The notes under the pieces are model-generated. The model worked only from the letters and a program-made list of their open reading frames with translations, had not been told where the DNA came from and made no database searches. Of a DNA stretch of 64,000 nt, positions 36,301 through 44,659 are shown in pieces (the first letter of the stretch is position 1; every line of letters starts with the position of its first letter). A program made the position numbers and the translations under genes. Origin of the DNA: an uncultured Saprospiraceae bacterium. GTDB lineage: Bacteria; Bacteroidota; Bacteroidia; Chitinophagales; Saprospiraceae. The DNA is taken from positions 310,001 through 374,000 of the forward strand of contig CALEYL010000072.1 in NCBI GenBank assembly GCA_937926205.1. The letters run 5' to 3'.

Positions 36301-36534
36301 ATAGAGTTCTGCAGGCACCGGGATGTTGTGCTCCCGGCCATTGCGACAATCCAGCGCTTCTTCGTTAAGGATTGGCGGAACCAGCGCGACGTGGGCTGCT
36401 GCAAAGACATCGATGTCAGTTTTTTCAGCGGAAAAGTACTGACCGGGTTCCGGCAATTGCGCCATTCCGCTGCCCCATACAACGACGGCCGCGATGGCGG
36501 AGAAGATGTAGAAATAGGTCGGAATTCTTCTCAT
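33307..36534 (-). CDS. Six-haem c-type cytochrome, very large periplasmic protein
   Basis: 1075 aa with an N-terminal signal/anchor (FYIFSAIAAVVVWGSG). Six CxxCH haem-binding motifs in order: CIRCH, CMGCH, CTSCH, CMTCH, CGTCH and CQDCH, at about residues 265, 420, 506, 570, 654 and 718. The last 300 residues lack haem sites and look beta-rich (VEVTNKTGHRFPSGVAFRRA, FLEVLVM). That GHRFPSG phrase is common at the ends of multihaem cytochromes of Bacteroidota. It probably transfers electrons in the periplasm; donor and acceptor are unknown. Monocistronic; a MITE-like repeat lies just upstream of its start. Confidence 0.9.
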   Translation of the reverse strand: MRRIPTYFYIFSAIAAVVVWGSGMAQLPEPGQYFSAEKTDIDVFAAAHVALVPPILNEEALDCRNGREHNIPVPAELYLRDYEKKLYDFILRRKYADLDWCVDKRVRDTGPWIEGTYYGVHPAVRIYYSPSMMYWLTGDPEYWQQGKRSGIAKPTQPRTGPVPEGAMIVKEMFLPPAQIYSELDEMMAQNQDPECSNGAAYEKLVSSLITAWTVMVKAGDGAHDGWFWAGPGAPRMVGNHLQTIEEAIASQLDNYDKIPGSGFGQTCIRCHASAEKDLTFSALRNIKGFSPDQNLLEFRVDNSWRNKNYFDNYPLNLLGMKQACLSDSLVRQQFELPSPLLPFTVETEPEWEEFMRFHLPHPDPGAGNPDVNRLPGINPEFAATYSQMPGISGGAVKKFPKQWADHVVPGRNVQQYITSDNCMGCHGGLGGNPYDVAMFLQTGPNYGDGYNVSEYGEWRWSPMGLAGRDPVFFAQLESEMVLLERDAKRGGLLKGSLKDNQQQVTNLCTSCHGSMGQRQLEIDARTDKTLDPNFKVEYMYLTEALSASDKKPDNYRYHKYGELAREGISCMTCHHINAPDPQAVKDWNPTQPNWITETTPKELAYSLFHNSTGRFNSGPANEINGPFQTVTTAPMEKAMGITPKYNAFIAQSQMCGTCHTINLPNIGMTKDKYPVLTAAEQNPALRRYAHTIEQETFLEWQNSAFARLVNDQPGPNFKSCQDCHMPGGFESLDGKISIDQLNTKIATIQDTDYPEVDHLAPDKEVRVPLRPDYKRHEHVGLNVFLLEMFNQFPNILGVSKQDYMTSATTGNALAIQNMVRQARKSTVDVGVKIESLKDNKLTLNVEVTNKTGHRFPSGVAFRRAFLEVLVMNKSGDIVWASGRTNSVGVIVDGAGRPLKTEFLPDKKTYQPHYQVITKQDQVQIYEELVQNANFDFTTSFIHRVHDPKDNRLLPKGWRSSKYFKNMGEVMFQFMEATDPKVMGDPDYIDQGLDFPGRDRLQYIATLPNGMDPSGMTVKVTMYYQSIPPYYLQQRFTTAPNGPATQRLYYLTSHLNLKGTAIEDWKLPLVSATAKY

Positions 36535-36578
36535 CTCAGAAAGGGTTTAGTTGGAAGAATGAAAGCAGGCGTAGGCTA

Positions 36579-36762
36579 AGAGCTTGTTCGGGAATTCCTC
36601 AATTGACTACGTCGAATCTTCGATTTGGCTGTGAGTGGCAAATTTTATTTGATACCACGTTGAATTTTTTCGCCATAGCTGCCGGCTATGTCTGCAAAAT
36701 TCGCCTCGTCTAAAATAAAATTTTCTCACCCTCGCTCAATCAGAAAATCCCGGACAAGCTCT
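36579..36762. mobile_element. 184-bp MITE-like element with 18-bp terminal inverted repeats
   Basis: The left end AGAGCTTGTTCGGGAATT (36579-36596) and right end AAATCCCGGACAAGCTCT (36745-36762) are inverted repeats with two mismatches. The interior has no convincing gene. No clear target-site duplication is visible. Shorter relatives of the same arms occur at 4591-4620 and 21982-22037, with single arms near 21018 and 31581. A transposase is not in the window; the assignment is by structure only. Confidence 0.6.
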
Positions 36763-37167
36763 GAAGGGGAAGTTTGCGAAAGTTAAAATTAATTTGATGA
36801 AATTGCAAGAAAAATTTATATGATGTTTGAAGGCAGGCAGCCTGAAGGACAATGATTACTGCGATAATGTGCCTGAATGATCAACAACATTACATTTGAT
36901 TCACCGCCACTATTTTAAGCGTTTTAGACGAGTATGACCTGAATTTATATTGCCTGAATCCCATTAAGAAAGAGGTTTAAAAACAGCAATAATGTAATCT
37001 GGTTGAAATTATTTTGCGTTATAAGTAATTGATAATCAATTACATTATGATATTTTATTTGTAATAATGCATGTGTTTTTATATTTTTTAATATTTTTGA
37101 CACGAATCCTGAATTCGCAGAAATGCAATCGCTGTCTGTGAATATTGTTGAAATTAATAAATAAAAA
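36763..37167. other. AT-rich intergenic region, no gene recognised
   Basis: About 400 bp between the MITE-like element and the DUF4386 gene. Strongly AT-rich toward its end, with repeated TTACATT/ATTATG-type short words around 37000-37080. No open frame of note, no strong hairpin. Probably contains the promoter of the DUF4386 gene. Confidence 0.4.
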
Positions 37168-37794
37168 ATGAAATCAAGAACACTAGCATTAATTGCCGGT
37201 ATTAGTTACCTGATTGTTTTCTTTGCTGCAATATTCGCCAACTTCTTTGTTATTGAATCGATACTCAAATCGCCCCAGGAAACGATACAGCAAAGCCATC
37301 TGATGGTAAGATTCGGAATATTGGCGTTTCTGATTACCGTCGTTTTTGATGTGGTAATTGCCTGGGCTTTATACGAACTATTCAAAAAAGATGCTTTAAC
37401 CGGCCTGAGTACCTTATTCAGAATGATGCATGCGGCCATCATGGCCGTAGCCGTATTTGCGCTTCCTTTTGCCTTGACATCAACTACCGGAGAAGAAATT
37501 CTTAAACAAATTGATGTTTTCAATACCATCTGGCTGATTGGGTTGTTCTTTTTTGGATGCCATTTGATTTTACTTGCAGGGATATTCAGGAAACCCGGGA
37601 TAATTGCCCTTTTTCTCCTTATTGCAGGGGTGATGTATATGGTAGATACAGCAGCGCATTTTTTACTTTCCGATTATAAATCCTATGCATCCGTGTTTTT
37701 AGCATTTGTAGCCATCCCCAGCATTTTAGGCGAAATGTCATTTGCCATCTGGTTGCTGGTAAAAGGCGGCAAAAATGATTCTTTGAACGCATAA
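37168..37794 (+). CDS. DUF4386 family membrane protein
   Basis: 208 aa, six predicted membrane helices (LIAGISYLIVFFAAIFANFF, GILAFLITVVFDVVIAWALY, IWLIGLFFFGCHLILLAGIF and others). The pattern with RMMHAAIMAV, GCHLILLAGI and DTAAHFLL in order is that of DUF4386. Its role is not known. The alcohol dehydrogenase begins 11-14 bp later, so the two are likely cotranscribed. Confidence 0.88.
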   Translation: MKSRTLALIAGISYLIVFFAAIFANFFVIESILKSPQETIQQSHLMVRFGILAFLITVVFDVVIAWALYELFKKDALTGLSTLFRMMHAAIMAVAVFALPFALTSTTGEEILKQIDVFNTIWLIGLFFFGCHLILLAGIFRKPGIIALFLLIAGVMYMVDTAAHFLLSDYKSYASVFLAFVAIPSILGEMSFAIWLLVKGGKNDSLNA

Positions 37795-37807
37795 AAATGA
37801 ACGCATG

Positions 37808-38767
37808 ATGAAAGCGATGATCACTGAAAAATACGGTTCGCCGGATTTGCTGGAACTCCGGGAAATAAATCGCCCGGAGCCTAAAGCAAATCAGGTATTG
37901 GTAAAAGTAATGGCCGCTTCTGTAAACAAAGCCGACTGGCTCATACTAAGGGGAGAACCCTTTCCGGTGCGCTTAATGGCCGGTGTATTTAAACCGAAAT
38001 ACCAAACGCTTGGCGCGGATGTGGCGGGCATTGTCGAGCAGGTGGGCAGCGAAGTAACTCAGTTCCGCCCGGGAGATGAGGTGTTCGGAGATTTGTCGGG
38101 ATGCGGGTTCGGGGGTTTTGCTGAATATGTCCTTGCAGAAGAAAAATATTTAGCCAAAAAACCATTAAATTTAACCTTTCAGGAAACAGCTGCGTTGCCG
38201 ATGGCATCCGTCACCGCCCTTCAGGGATTGCGTGATAAAGGTAAGATAAAAGCTGGCGATCAGGTTTTGATCAATGGCGCATCAGGTGGTGTGGGTAGCT
38301 ATGCCATCCAGATTGCCAAATCCTATGGCGCCATAGTTACGGCAGTTTGCAGCACGCAAAAAACAGAACAGGCAAAGCGCCTGGGAGCAGATGAGGTCAT
38401 TGATTACAGACAGGATGATTTTACGCAGCAGGAGAAACAGTATGACCTGATCTTTGATGTCGTGGCCAATCATCCCATCAATGCCGTCAGCCGGGTTCTA
38501 AAAAAAGGGGGGCATTATGTTGCCGTGGCCTTTTCAATGGGAGCCATGATTTTGGGCCCCTGGAAATCCATCATGGAAGGGAAGACGATGACGAGCCTTT
38601 TAGCCAGCGCAAACCAGTCCGATCTTCAGGTTATCTGTAAGCTGGCCGAAGAAGGGAAATTAAGCGCTGTGATTCAGGAAACGTTTACACTCGATGGCGT
38701 GCCCGAAGCATTGTGGAAAATCGGGAAAGGCGGCACGGCGGGGAAGCTGGTGGTTTCACTTGAATGA
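37808..38767 (+). CDS. NAD(P)-dependent alcohol dehydrogenase / quinone oxidoreductase-like (MDR)
   Basis: 319 aa. Medium-chain dehydrogenase/reductase without the structural zinc loop. N-terminal GroES-like domain (KANQVLVKVMAASVNKADW, GADVAGIVEQVGSEVTQFRP, GDEVFGDLSGCGFGGFAEYV). Rossmann domain with INGASGGVGSYAIQIAK for NADP(H), then RLGADEVIDYRQ. It resembles NADPH:quinone reductase-like enzymes. Substrate unknown. The start may be 37805 or 37808 (ATGATG). Confidence 0.9.
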   Translation: MKAMITEKYGSPDLLELREINRPEPKANQVLVKVMAASVNKADWLILRGEPFPVRLMAGVFKPKYQTLGADVAGIVEQVGSEVTQFRPGDEVFGDLSGCGFGGFAEYVLAEEKYLAKKPLNLTFQETAALPMASVTALQGLRDKGKIKAGDQVLINGASGGVGSYAIQIAKSYGAIVTAVCSTQKTEQAKRLGADEVIDYRQDDFTQQEKQYDLIFDVVANHPINAVSRVLKKGGHYVAVAFSMGAMILGPWKSIMEGKTMTSLLASANQSDLQVICKLAEEGKLSAVIQETFTLDGVPEALWKIGKGGTAGKLVVSLE

Positions 38768-38884
38768 TTCCCGGAAAAGTAGGGGTATTAATTGGTAGTT
38801 GTCAGACCAGCAAGCCTGAAACCATACGGCAAGGCAGCATGTCGGGCATTTGGCGCAATCTGAAAGTTCCATAAATAATTACAG

Positions 38885-39826
38885 ATGAGTATAGTAAATA
38901 AATGGAATAAGATCATAGAGTGGCAAAGCGCCAACACTGAAGTAGCCTTAGGAGACCTGGCTGAACCAATAACAGAAGGGCAATTAGCAACGATTGAAAA
39001 ACTTCTGGGAGAGCCGCTGCCAATTGAATTTAAGACACTTTACTTGTTTTCGAACGGGCAAACAGATAATGGCGACGGATTGCTTTTCGGGGATGGATTT
39101 GTAGGCTCTGACGAAATAATTGATTATTTGGAAATGCATTTAGCGTTAAGCAAAAAGCAAAACAAACCTCAAAAACGAATCGTTGAGAATCCTGAAAAAT
39201 CTCAGGAATTGATAAAAAAAATAGTAGACTTCTATTTGAGTCATGCTCCAAAAAACAAGTTTTTTGGCTTGCAAAAATCCTGGTATAAAATTGAGTTTTC
39301 GTGTAGCATCGGTTCTTATGAAGGGCCTTATTACTATAAATCTGAGGACGCGACTATACATGACCGTAAATATTTCGAGATTGAAGATTATTCTCCGATC
39401 GAGGGTGTTATTTATGAACTTTATGAATTAGAAAAAAAGGCTTACAATTGGGATGCCCTCAAGATTGAAGTGCTTGTAAATGGTACATTTACCGTTGAAA
39501 GGAAGGATGACAATTTTGATGAAGAAATCAGACGTACTTCTACTCCTGACAATTTTATCAGGAAAAGGCCTTATCATGCAAAATGGGTTCCCGTTTTTTC
39601 TGACTACGGGGGTAATTATATTGGCATAGACCTGGACCCGGATGTACAGGGAGTAAAAGGGCAAATCATTAACTTTGGCAGAGACGAAGAAGATATGTTT
39701 GTTTTTGCAGATGGGTTAGAAGGTTTTTTTGATTTTATTTTAAATGAAATCGACACGAATCATGGAGCGGCATTTAACCAACACCTTCATTTGCATGAGA
39801 TACTTAAAGGCATGAAAAAAATATAA
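38885..39826 (+). CDS. SMI1/KNR4 (SUKH) family protein
   Basis: 313 aa. The opening region (WNKIIEWQSANTEVALGDLA, EGQLATIEKLLGEPLPIEFK, TLYLFSNGQTD) and the closing region (AKWVPVFSDYGGNYIGIDLD, FGRDEEDMFVFADGLEGFFD) are the standard SUKH pattern. Many SUKH proteins are immunity proteins against polymorphic toxins, but many stand alone; no toxin gene is adjacent here, so immunity is not claimed. Confidence 0.88.
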   Translation: MSIVNKWNKIIEWQSANTEVALGDLAEPITEGQLATIEKLLGEPLPIEFKTLYLFSNGQTDNGDGLLFGDGFVGSDEIIDYLEMHLALSKKQNKPQKRIVENPEKSQELIKKIVDFYLSHAPKNKFFGLQKSWYKIEFSCSIGSYEGPYYYKSEDATIHDRKYFEIEDYSPIEGVIYELYELEKKAYNWDALKIEVLVNGTFTVERKDDNFDEEIRRTSTPDNFIRKRPYHAKWVPVFSDYGGNYIGIDLDPDVQGVKGQIINFGRDEEDMFVFADGLEGFFDFILNEIDTNHGAAFNQHLHLHEILKGMKKI

Positions 39827-39868
39827 TGGAAGACAAATTGGTCAAACGTTGATAAATCTGGTAAATAA

Positions 39869-40450
39869 ATGGAACCCATCTTTTTCTCCAGTCCGTTGGA
39901 ATTCAGGAAATGGTTAGCAGAAAATCATAAAAAAGAGACAGCGTTATTGGTCGGCTATTACAAAGTGGGGAGCGGCAAGCCAAGTATGACCTGGTCGCAA
40001 TCGGTTGACGAAGCTCTTTGTTATGGCTGGATAGACGGGGTCCGGAATTCTATTGACGAGCACCGTTATCAAATCCGTTTTACACCGCGAAAAGCGACCA
40101 GTATCTGGAGTGCGGTGAACATTCAAAAAATGGAAGAATTAACCCAAAAAGGACTCATGCAACCGGCAGGGTTGGCCAGTTTTGAAAACAGGAAAGAAAG
40201 CCATTCCAAAATTTATGCTTACGAAAAGGAAGTAATGAATTTTACCCCGGAAATGGAAGAACAATTTAAGACAAATAAAAAAGCCTGGGAATATTTTCAG
40301 GCGCTTGCGCCTTCCTACAAAAAAATTTCAACAAATTGGGTAATGTGTGCAAAGCAGGAAGCTACCCGGATCAAACGACTTAACGAGCTTATCGCAGATA
40401 GTGCCGCAGCAACCAATAAATGGAGAGATAATAAGTACAATAAAAAATGA
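39869..40450 (+). CDS. YdeI/OmpD-associated family protein
   Basis: 193 aa. Recognised by EFRKWLAENHKKETALLVGY, TWSQSVDEALCYGWIDGVRN, YQIRFTPRKATSIWSAVNI and the C-terminal basic segment. The family (COG4430) has been linked to peptide resistance and to YdeI in enterobacteria, but the molecular activity is unclear. Follows the SUKH gene by 42 bp. Confidence 0.9.
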   Translation: MEPIFFSSPLEFRKWLAENHKKETALLVGYYKVGSGKPSMTWSQSVDEALCYGWIDGVRNSIDEHRYQIRFTPRKATSIWSAVNIQKMEELTQKGLMQPAGLASFENRKESHSKIYAYEKEVMNFTPEMEEQFKTNKKAWEYFQALAPSYKKISTNWVMCAKQEATRIKRLNELIADSAAATNKWRDNKYNKK

Positions 40451-40538
40451 GGAGTTTAACACAGTAATACATATGCGGTAATGCTCGTTACGCAGGCGTG
40501 TTACTCGTGTGCTATTACCTATGGATAAATAAAAACGG

Positions 40539-41156
40539 ATGAATTCAGAGCAAAAGACCATATTCATAGCCACTATGGCTTATTTCCTGATTTGGAATGG
40601 GCTTCATTTTTGGGAATACCTACCAGGGCTATTTGATATGGCCATTTTCCTGCTTCTTTTATTGTTGATGGCCGTTCTTGCAGTGGTTGCATTGTTTCAG
40701 ATTTATAAATACATAGCTGAAAAACAAAAAAATCAATTCAGGCTGATAAACACAGGACTAATCGTGTTGGCGGTAATGCTAACCTATTACAAACCGGGAG
40801 GTCTTATTAATTTTGAAAAGCTGGAGGGTGAAAATTTGCTGCATGCGGTAAGGGAAGGCACTGCAAGTTGTAGCATTTTCATAAGGTTAAAAGAAGGAAA
40901 TAGATTTAAGAAAACCTCAATTTGTTTTGGAACAGATCATTATTGGGGGACTTATGAAATTGTAAATGATACCATCAAATTTCATTATGACAACATTTCA
41001 GCGCAAAATAAAAAAGGCGACTTTGCCATATTGCAATTGGAAAATGATCCTGCAAGCCAAAGATTGGGCATGATTCATTACCATTCTGAGGGATTGCCAG
41101 AAGAAGGCATTTCAATGACCATAAGCAGCATAAAAAAGGAAGCATTTAAAGAATAA
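40539..41156 (+). CDS. Hypothetical membrane protein
   Basis: 205 aa. Two to three helices in the first 90 residues (IFIATMAYFLIWNGLHFWEY, MAIFLLLLLLMAVLAVVALF, LINTGLIVLAVMLTYY) followed by a soluble beta-rich domain of about 110 residues (CSIFIRLKEGNRFKKTSICF, DHYWGTYEIVNDTIKFHYDN). I do not recognise a family. The preceding 88 bp contain a small imperfect palindrome (GTAATA...TATTAC). Confidence 0.7.
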   Translation: MNSEQKTIFIATMAYFLIWNGLHFWEYLPGLFDMAIFLLLLLLMAVLAVVALFQIYKYIAEKQKNQFRLINTGLIVLAVMLTYYKPGGLINFEKLEGENLLHAVREGTASCSIFIRLKEGNRFKKTSICFGTDHYWGTYEIVNDTIKFHYDNISAQNKKGDFAILQLENDPASQRLGMIHYHSEGLPEEGISMTISSIKKEAFKE

Positions 41157-41226
41157 CTGGGTTGTAATCAGTTTGACAGACAAGGCGCCATTCAAAAATC
41201 AGGCGTAAAGAATCAAATTTTCGGAT

Positions 41227-41679
41227 ATGGATCAGGTTGAAATAAAGGCCTATTGCGATGATTACAGGTATCAGCTTTTGGCAGTTTGGGAACATTCTGT
41301 TCTGGCCACGCATGACTTTTTGAAGCCATCTGACTTTGAGGAAATTAAAGCCATGGTTGCCACCATCAACTTTCATGATTTCGAGGTATTTTGCCTGATA
41401 AGCGGCGGTATGGTGCTGGGCTTTATCGGCGTGGCTGACCAGAAAATAGAAATGCTTTTTTTAGACCCAAAATATTTCGGAAAAGGACTTGGGAAAAAAT
41501 TACTGCACTTTGCTGTGACAGCGCTAGAGGCCAATAAACTGGATGTTAATGAACAAAATGCCAAAGCGCTGGGGTTCTATCAAAAATTCGGATTTGACGT
41601 GTTTGAGCGAACAGATAAGGACGATCAGGGAAAAGACTACCCTTTGTTAAGGATGAAATTATCCAACACAATATCATAA
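41227..41679 (+). CDS. GNAT family N-acetyltransferase
   Basis: 150 aa, single GNAT domain. GMVLGFIGVADQKIEMLFLD is the central strand pair, PKYFGKGLGKKLLHFAV the acetyl-CoA loop (G-K-G-L-G-K), and DVNEQNAKALGFYQKFGFDV the terminal motif. Closest in style to YjaB/PhnO-like small GNATs. Substrate not predictable. The next gene starts one base after its stop. Confidence 0.92.
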   Translation: MDQVEIKAYCDDYRYQLLAVWEHSVLATHDFLKPSDFEEIKAMVATINFHDFEVFCLISGGMVLGFIGVADQKIEMLFLDPKYFGKGLGKKLLHFAVTALEANKLDVNEQNAKALGFYQKFGFDVFERTDKDDQGKDYPLLRMKLSNTIS

Positions 41680-41680
41680 A

Positions 41681-42136
41681 ATGCTACAGTCGGTAAATGT
41701 AAATGGTATAAACTACACATTCGATGTGATCCATGATTTAACAGAACCCTGCCCTCATTGTGGTGTACCCGCTTGTGGAAAAGAAAACTATTTCTGGTAT
41801 GAAGAGAGTGGGCGAAGAAAAACTTTGATTTTAGATGGAGAGATTCTGGACTTGATCATTCAACAATTTTTCACCACCAAAATGGAAAAAGTTGAATACG
41901 CTAAGCTTCCCGGGTTCTTAAGGGAGTCGAACGAATGCACGGGGTGGAGCGAAGCGCGTGATTTTTCCGGAACGGCTATCGACATTGATGACTTGCTCCT
42001 GGCATTAGAGGCCATTGAGTTAACAGATTTAGAAGATTGGATGAGGGCTGATGGAGACGCTTATATCACAGCACTCAACAGCATCGCAACTACTGCTAAA
42101 AAGAAGCAACTTACATTGTCCATAGCCCGGAGTTAA
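41681..42136 (+). CDS. Hypothetical protein with CxxC pair
   Basis: 151 aa, not recognised. It has a possible metal site PCPHCGVPACGK near residue 23 and an acidic C-terminal half (IDIDDLLLALEAIELTDLED). Coupled to the upstream GNAT gene by a 1-bp gap, so coexpression is likely. No signal peptide or membrane segment. Confidence 0.7.
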   Translation: MLQSVNVNGINYTFDVIHDLTEPCPHCGVPACGKENYFWYEESGRRKTLILDGEILDLIIQQFFTTKMEKVEYAKLPGFLRESNECTGWSEARDFSGTAIDIDDLLLALEAIELTDLEDWMRADGDAYITALNSIATTAKKKQLTLSIARS

Positions 42137-42182
42137 TGACTTACGCCTGGTCCCGGGAAAGGGATAGGCAAAAAACAAAAAC

Positions 42183-43709
42183 ATGAAAAACACATTCTTT
42201 TTCCTTTGCTGTCTGTTTGCCTCCTGTACCCAGCTTCAGGAAATCGTGGTACAAACCGACAGCGGCAAAGTGCAGGGAGATTTCAATGGCGAAAAAAACG
42301 TTCGTAGCTTTAAAGGCATTCCATTTGCCGCCCCGCCTGTCGGAGATTTAAGGTGGAAAGCGCCGCAGCCTGCCAAAAAATGGGAAGGCATTCTTCCCTG
42401 CACCGACTTTGGCGCCAGTCCAATACAGAATGACCCCAAACCATTCTATTGCTGGTCAGAAGAATTTGTTGCCAGGCCCGAGCCCATCAGCGAAGATTGT
42501 CTGTACCTGAATGTCTGGACGAGCGCCCCCTCAGCAGGCGCCAAACACCCCGTTTTTGTCTGGATATACGGCGGCGGCCTGAATAGCGGTTCCAGCAATT
42601 GCGCCATTTACGACGGGGAAGAATTGGTCAAAAAAGGCGTCGTATTTGTCAGCATCAATTACCGGGTTGGCGTTTTGGGCTTTATGGCCCACCCGGAATT
42701 GAGCAGGGAGTCGGGAAACAACGCATCGGGAAATTACGGCTTCATGGACCAAATAGCCGCGTTAAACTGGGTGAAAAAGAACATCAGCGCCTTCGGCGGC
42801 GATCCGGATAATGTTACCATCGCCGGGCAGTCTGCCGGCGCTTTCAGCGTGAATGCCCTGATCGCTTCGCCTTTGGCTACCGGACTTTTCCACAAAGCCA
42901 TCCTGCATAGTGGCGGTTTCCTGTCGGGCCGTTTGGCACAAGATTTAGCGGAAGCAGAAAAAACAGGCCAGCGGTTTATGGAAACTGCTGCAGCCCCTTC
43001 CATGGAAGCATTGCGGCAAATACCGGCAAAAAAATTACAGGAAATCAGCAATAACCCGGCGGTGGGAAGGTTTGGAATTACGGCAGATGGCTATGTCTTG
43101 CCGAAAGACTGGGAGTCGCGTTTTCAGGCAGGAAAACACAACCAGGTGCCGGTCATTGCCGGTTGGGTGACGGGTGACGGCGATTTTTTAGGCAGCACAG
43201 AAATGACCGTCGAGGCATACAAAGCGGAAGCAAAAGCAAGGTACGGCGATCAGGCAGACTTGTTTTTAAGCATCTTCCCGGCCGCAACGAATGAGGAGGT
43301 AAAGAAGATAAAAAGTAAATTGACCCTGCTGAATTTTGCAGGAGTAACGTCGCATTTAATGGCGGGTTTTAATACCCGGCCCAGTTATTTGTACCAGATT
43401 GGTCATGTCCCCCCTGACAAACCTGATTTTTCAAATTATGGCGCTTTTCACACCTCAGAAGTGCCTTATGCCCTGCACACTTTGCACAAATGGAACCGTC
43501 CGTGGCAGGCGCTGGACAGAAAGATAGAAGACCTGCTCTCTTCCTATTGGGTCAATTTCGCAAAAACCGGAAATCCGAATGGCCCCGGCCTGCCGGATTG
43601 GGTAAGCTACGATCAGGCGTCCGGGCACATCATGGTCGTGGAAGACGACGGGTTCGCATCCAAAAAGGGATTGATGAAAGCGGAGTTTGACTTTTTGGAG
43701 AAGTATTAA
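42183..43709 (+). CDS. Carboxylesterase type B family lipoprotein
   Basis: 508 aa. Starts MKNTFFFLCCLFASC, a lipoprotein signal with lipobox FASC. The carboxylesterase motifs are present: FKGIPFAAPPVGDLRWKAPQ, EDCLYLNVW, the oxyanion segment VWIYGGGLNSGSS, nucleophile Ser217 in IAGQSAGAFS, FHTSEVPYA and YWVNFAKTGNPNGPGLPDW. Alpha/beta hydrolase for esters; natural substrate unknown. Complete; last gene before the repeat-bounded island. Confidence 0.93.
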   Translation: MKNTFFFLCCLFASCTQLQEIVVQTDSGKVQGDFNGEKNVRSFKGIPFAAPPVGDLRWKAPQPAKKWEGILPCTDFGASPIQNDPKPFYCWSEEFVARPEPISEDCLYLNVWTSAPSAGAKHPVFVWIYGGGLNSGSSNCAIYDGEELVKKGVVFVSINYRVGVLGFMAHPELSRESGNNASGNYGFMDQIAALNWVKKNISAFGGDPDNVTIAGQSAGAFSVNALIASPLATGLFHKAILHSGGFLSGRLAQDLAEAEKTGQRFMETAAAPSMEALRQIPAKKLQEISNNPAVGRFGITADGYVLPKDWESRFQAGKHNQVPVIAGWVTGDGDFLGSTEMTVEAYKAEAKARYGDQADLFLSIFPAATNEEVKKIKSKLTLLNFAGVTSHLMAGFNTRPSYLYQIGHVPPDKPDFSNYGAFHTSEVPYALHTLHKWNRPWQALDRKIEDLLSSYWVNFAKTGNPNGPGLPDWVSYDQASGHIMVVEDDGFASKKGLMKAEFDFLEKY

Positions 43710-43754
43710 AAAATCATGGGCAAGTTCTAAGCCGGTTCTAAAGCTGGCACAACT

Positions 43755-43919
43755 CTGAAGGGCTTGAATCTTTTGGTTTGTCGAAAAAGCCCGGAATGGG
43801 GTGTCCTATGTGAAAAAAAACTACTAACTTCGTCTGTAAGCGAATACCCGCACATAAACACCATACGGGTTTACTGCCGGGTATTCGCGACTTGGAGGTA
43901 TTGCGGGGATACTTAAGTT
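43755..43919. repeat. 165-bp direct repeat, left copy (pair with 50803-50967)
   Basis: Aligned without gaps to 50803-50967 at a constant offset of 7048, with two mismatches (43909 and 43911, A here, G in the right copy). It contains a perfect 11-bp inverted repeat GCGAATACCCG (43840-43850) / CGGGTATTCGC (43878-43888) with a 27-base loop. The two copies enclose the DGR and the DJ-1/SDR/AraC genes. Confidence 0.93.
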
Positions 43920-44159
43920 CCATGCAACCAAAGAAATAATACCCCGTCCGTCCCAACAAGGCACGCTCACCTGTTTTTGACGGCAATTGCTATCCTATTG
44001 ACGGAAAAAATTACTTCATTTTTACTTTCTTGCACTACAGTTTGAATCGTGACACGAAGCGGGCACCAGGCTTGTCCCGTTTCGAATACGAGACTGTGCT
44101 TCATTCACAAAAGGAGTCCGCCGAAAATCCTCCAAAGAGTAGGCGCCATCACAAATTCA
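43920..44159. other. Upstream region of the DGR operon
   Basis: 240 bp between the repeat and the first DGR-linked gene. It must contain the operon promoter, but no clear consensus could be fixed. A hairpin is visible near 44055-44083 (GAAGCGGG pairing with CCCGTTTC around a 13-base loop). No gene recognised. Confidence 0.4.
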
Positions 44160-44657
44160 ATGCTTATGCGAAAAATACTGATTCTAGTACTTGGTCTGCT
44201 TGGCGTGGGCTGGGTACAGGCCCAGTCGCTCACGCCAGAAGTGATCGCCACAGCCGGCGATCATTTCGCAAACGGGAACGCCCAAATGAGCTGGACGCTG
44301 GGCGAGCCGGTCATCGAAACCTACTCAACGGGCGCAGCGCAGCTCACCCAGGGCTTTCACCAGACCAAGCTGACCATCGTGGCCGTGGACGACCTGTCGG
44401 CAGCGTTTCAGGTGCGGGTGTATCCCAACCCCAGTAGCGGGTGGGTGAGTATCGAAGCGCAGTCTGACGCTCCCGCGTTCGGTGTGGCACTGAGCGACGT
44501 GCAGGGGCGGGTATTGCTTAGCCAGGCCGCCACTGCGTCACTGGGACTGCCGCGCACGCTCGACTTGTCGGGCTACGCCCCCGGTATGTACCTGCTGCAC
44601 TTGCGCAGCCAGGACGGCCAAAACATTCAAACATTCAAAATCGTAAAACACAACTGA
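44160..44657 (+). CDS. Small T9SS sorting-domain protein linked to the DGR target
   Basis: 165 aa (or 163 from the ATG at 44166). Signal peptide MRKILILVLGLLGVGWVQAQ. The middle segment (SLTPEVIATAGDHFANGNAQ, MSWTLGEPVIETYS, LTQGFHQTKL) is frequent at the end of T9SS-exported proteins, and it is followed by a type A sorting domain (VRVYPNPSSGWVSIEAQ, DVQGRVLL, LDLSGYAPGMYLLHL, FKIVKHN). It is thus almost only an export tag. The stop lies 2 bases before the target ATG, so the two are translationally coupled. It may assist surface display of the target (inference). Confidence 0.85.
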   Translation: MLMRKILILVLGLLGVGWVQAQSLTPEVIATAGDHFANGNAQMSWTLGEPVIETYSTGAAQLTQGFHQTKLTIVAVDDLSAAFQVRVYPNPSSGWVSIEAQSDAPAFGVALSDVQGRVLLSQAATASLGLPRTLDLSGYAPGMYLLHLRSQDGQNIQTFKIVKHN

Positions 44658-44659
44658 AC

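Noticed and set aside
38885..39826. SUKH protein as part of a toxin-immunity locus
   Set aside because: No toxin, Rhs or polymorphic-toxin C-terminal gene is adjacent; only the fold is reported.
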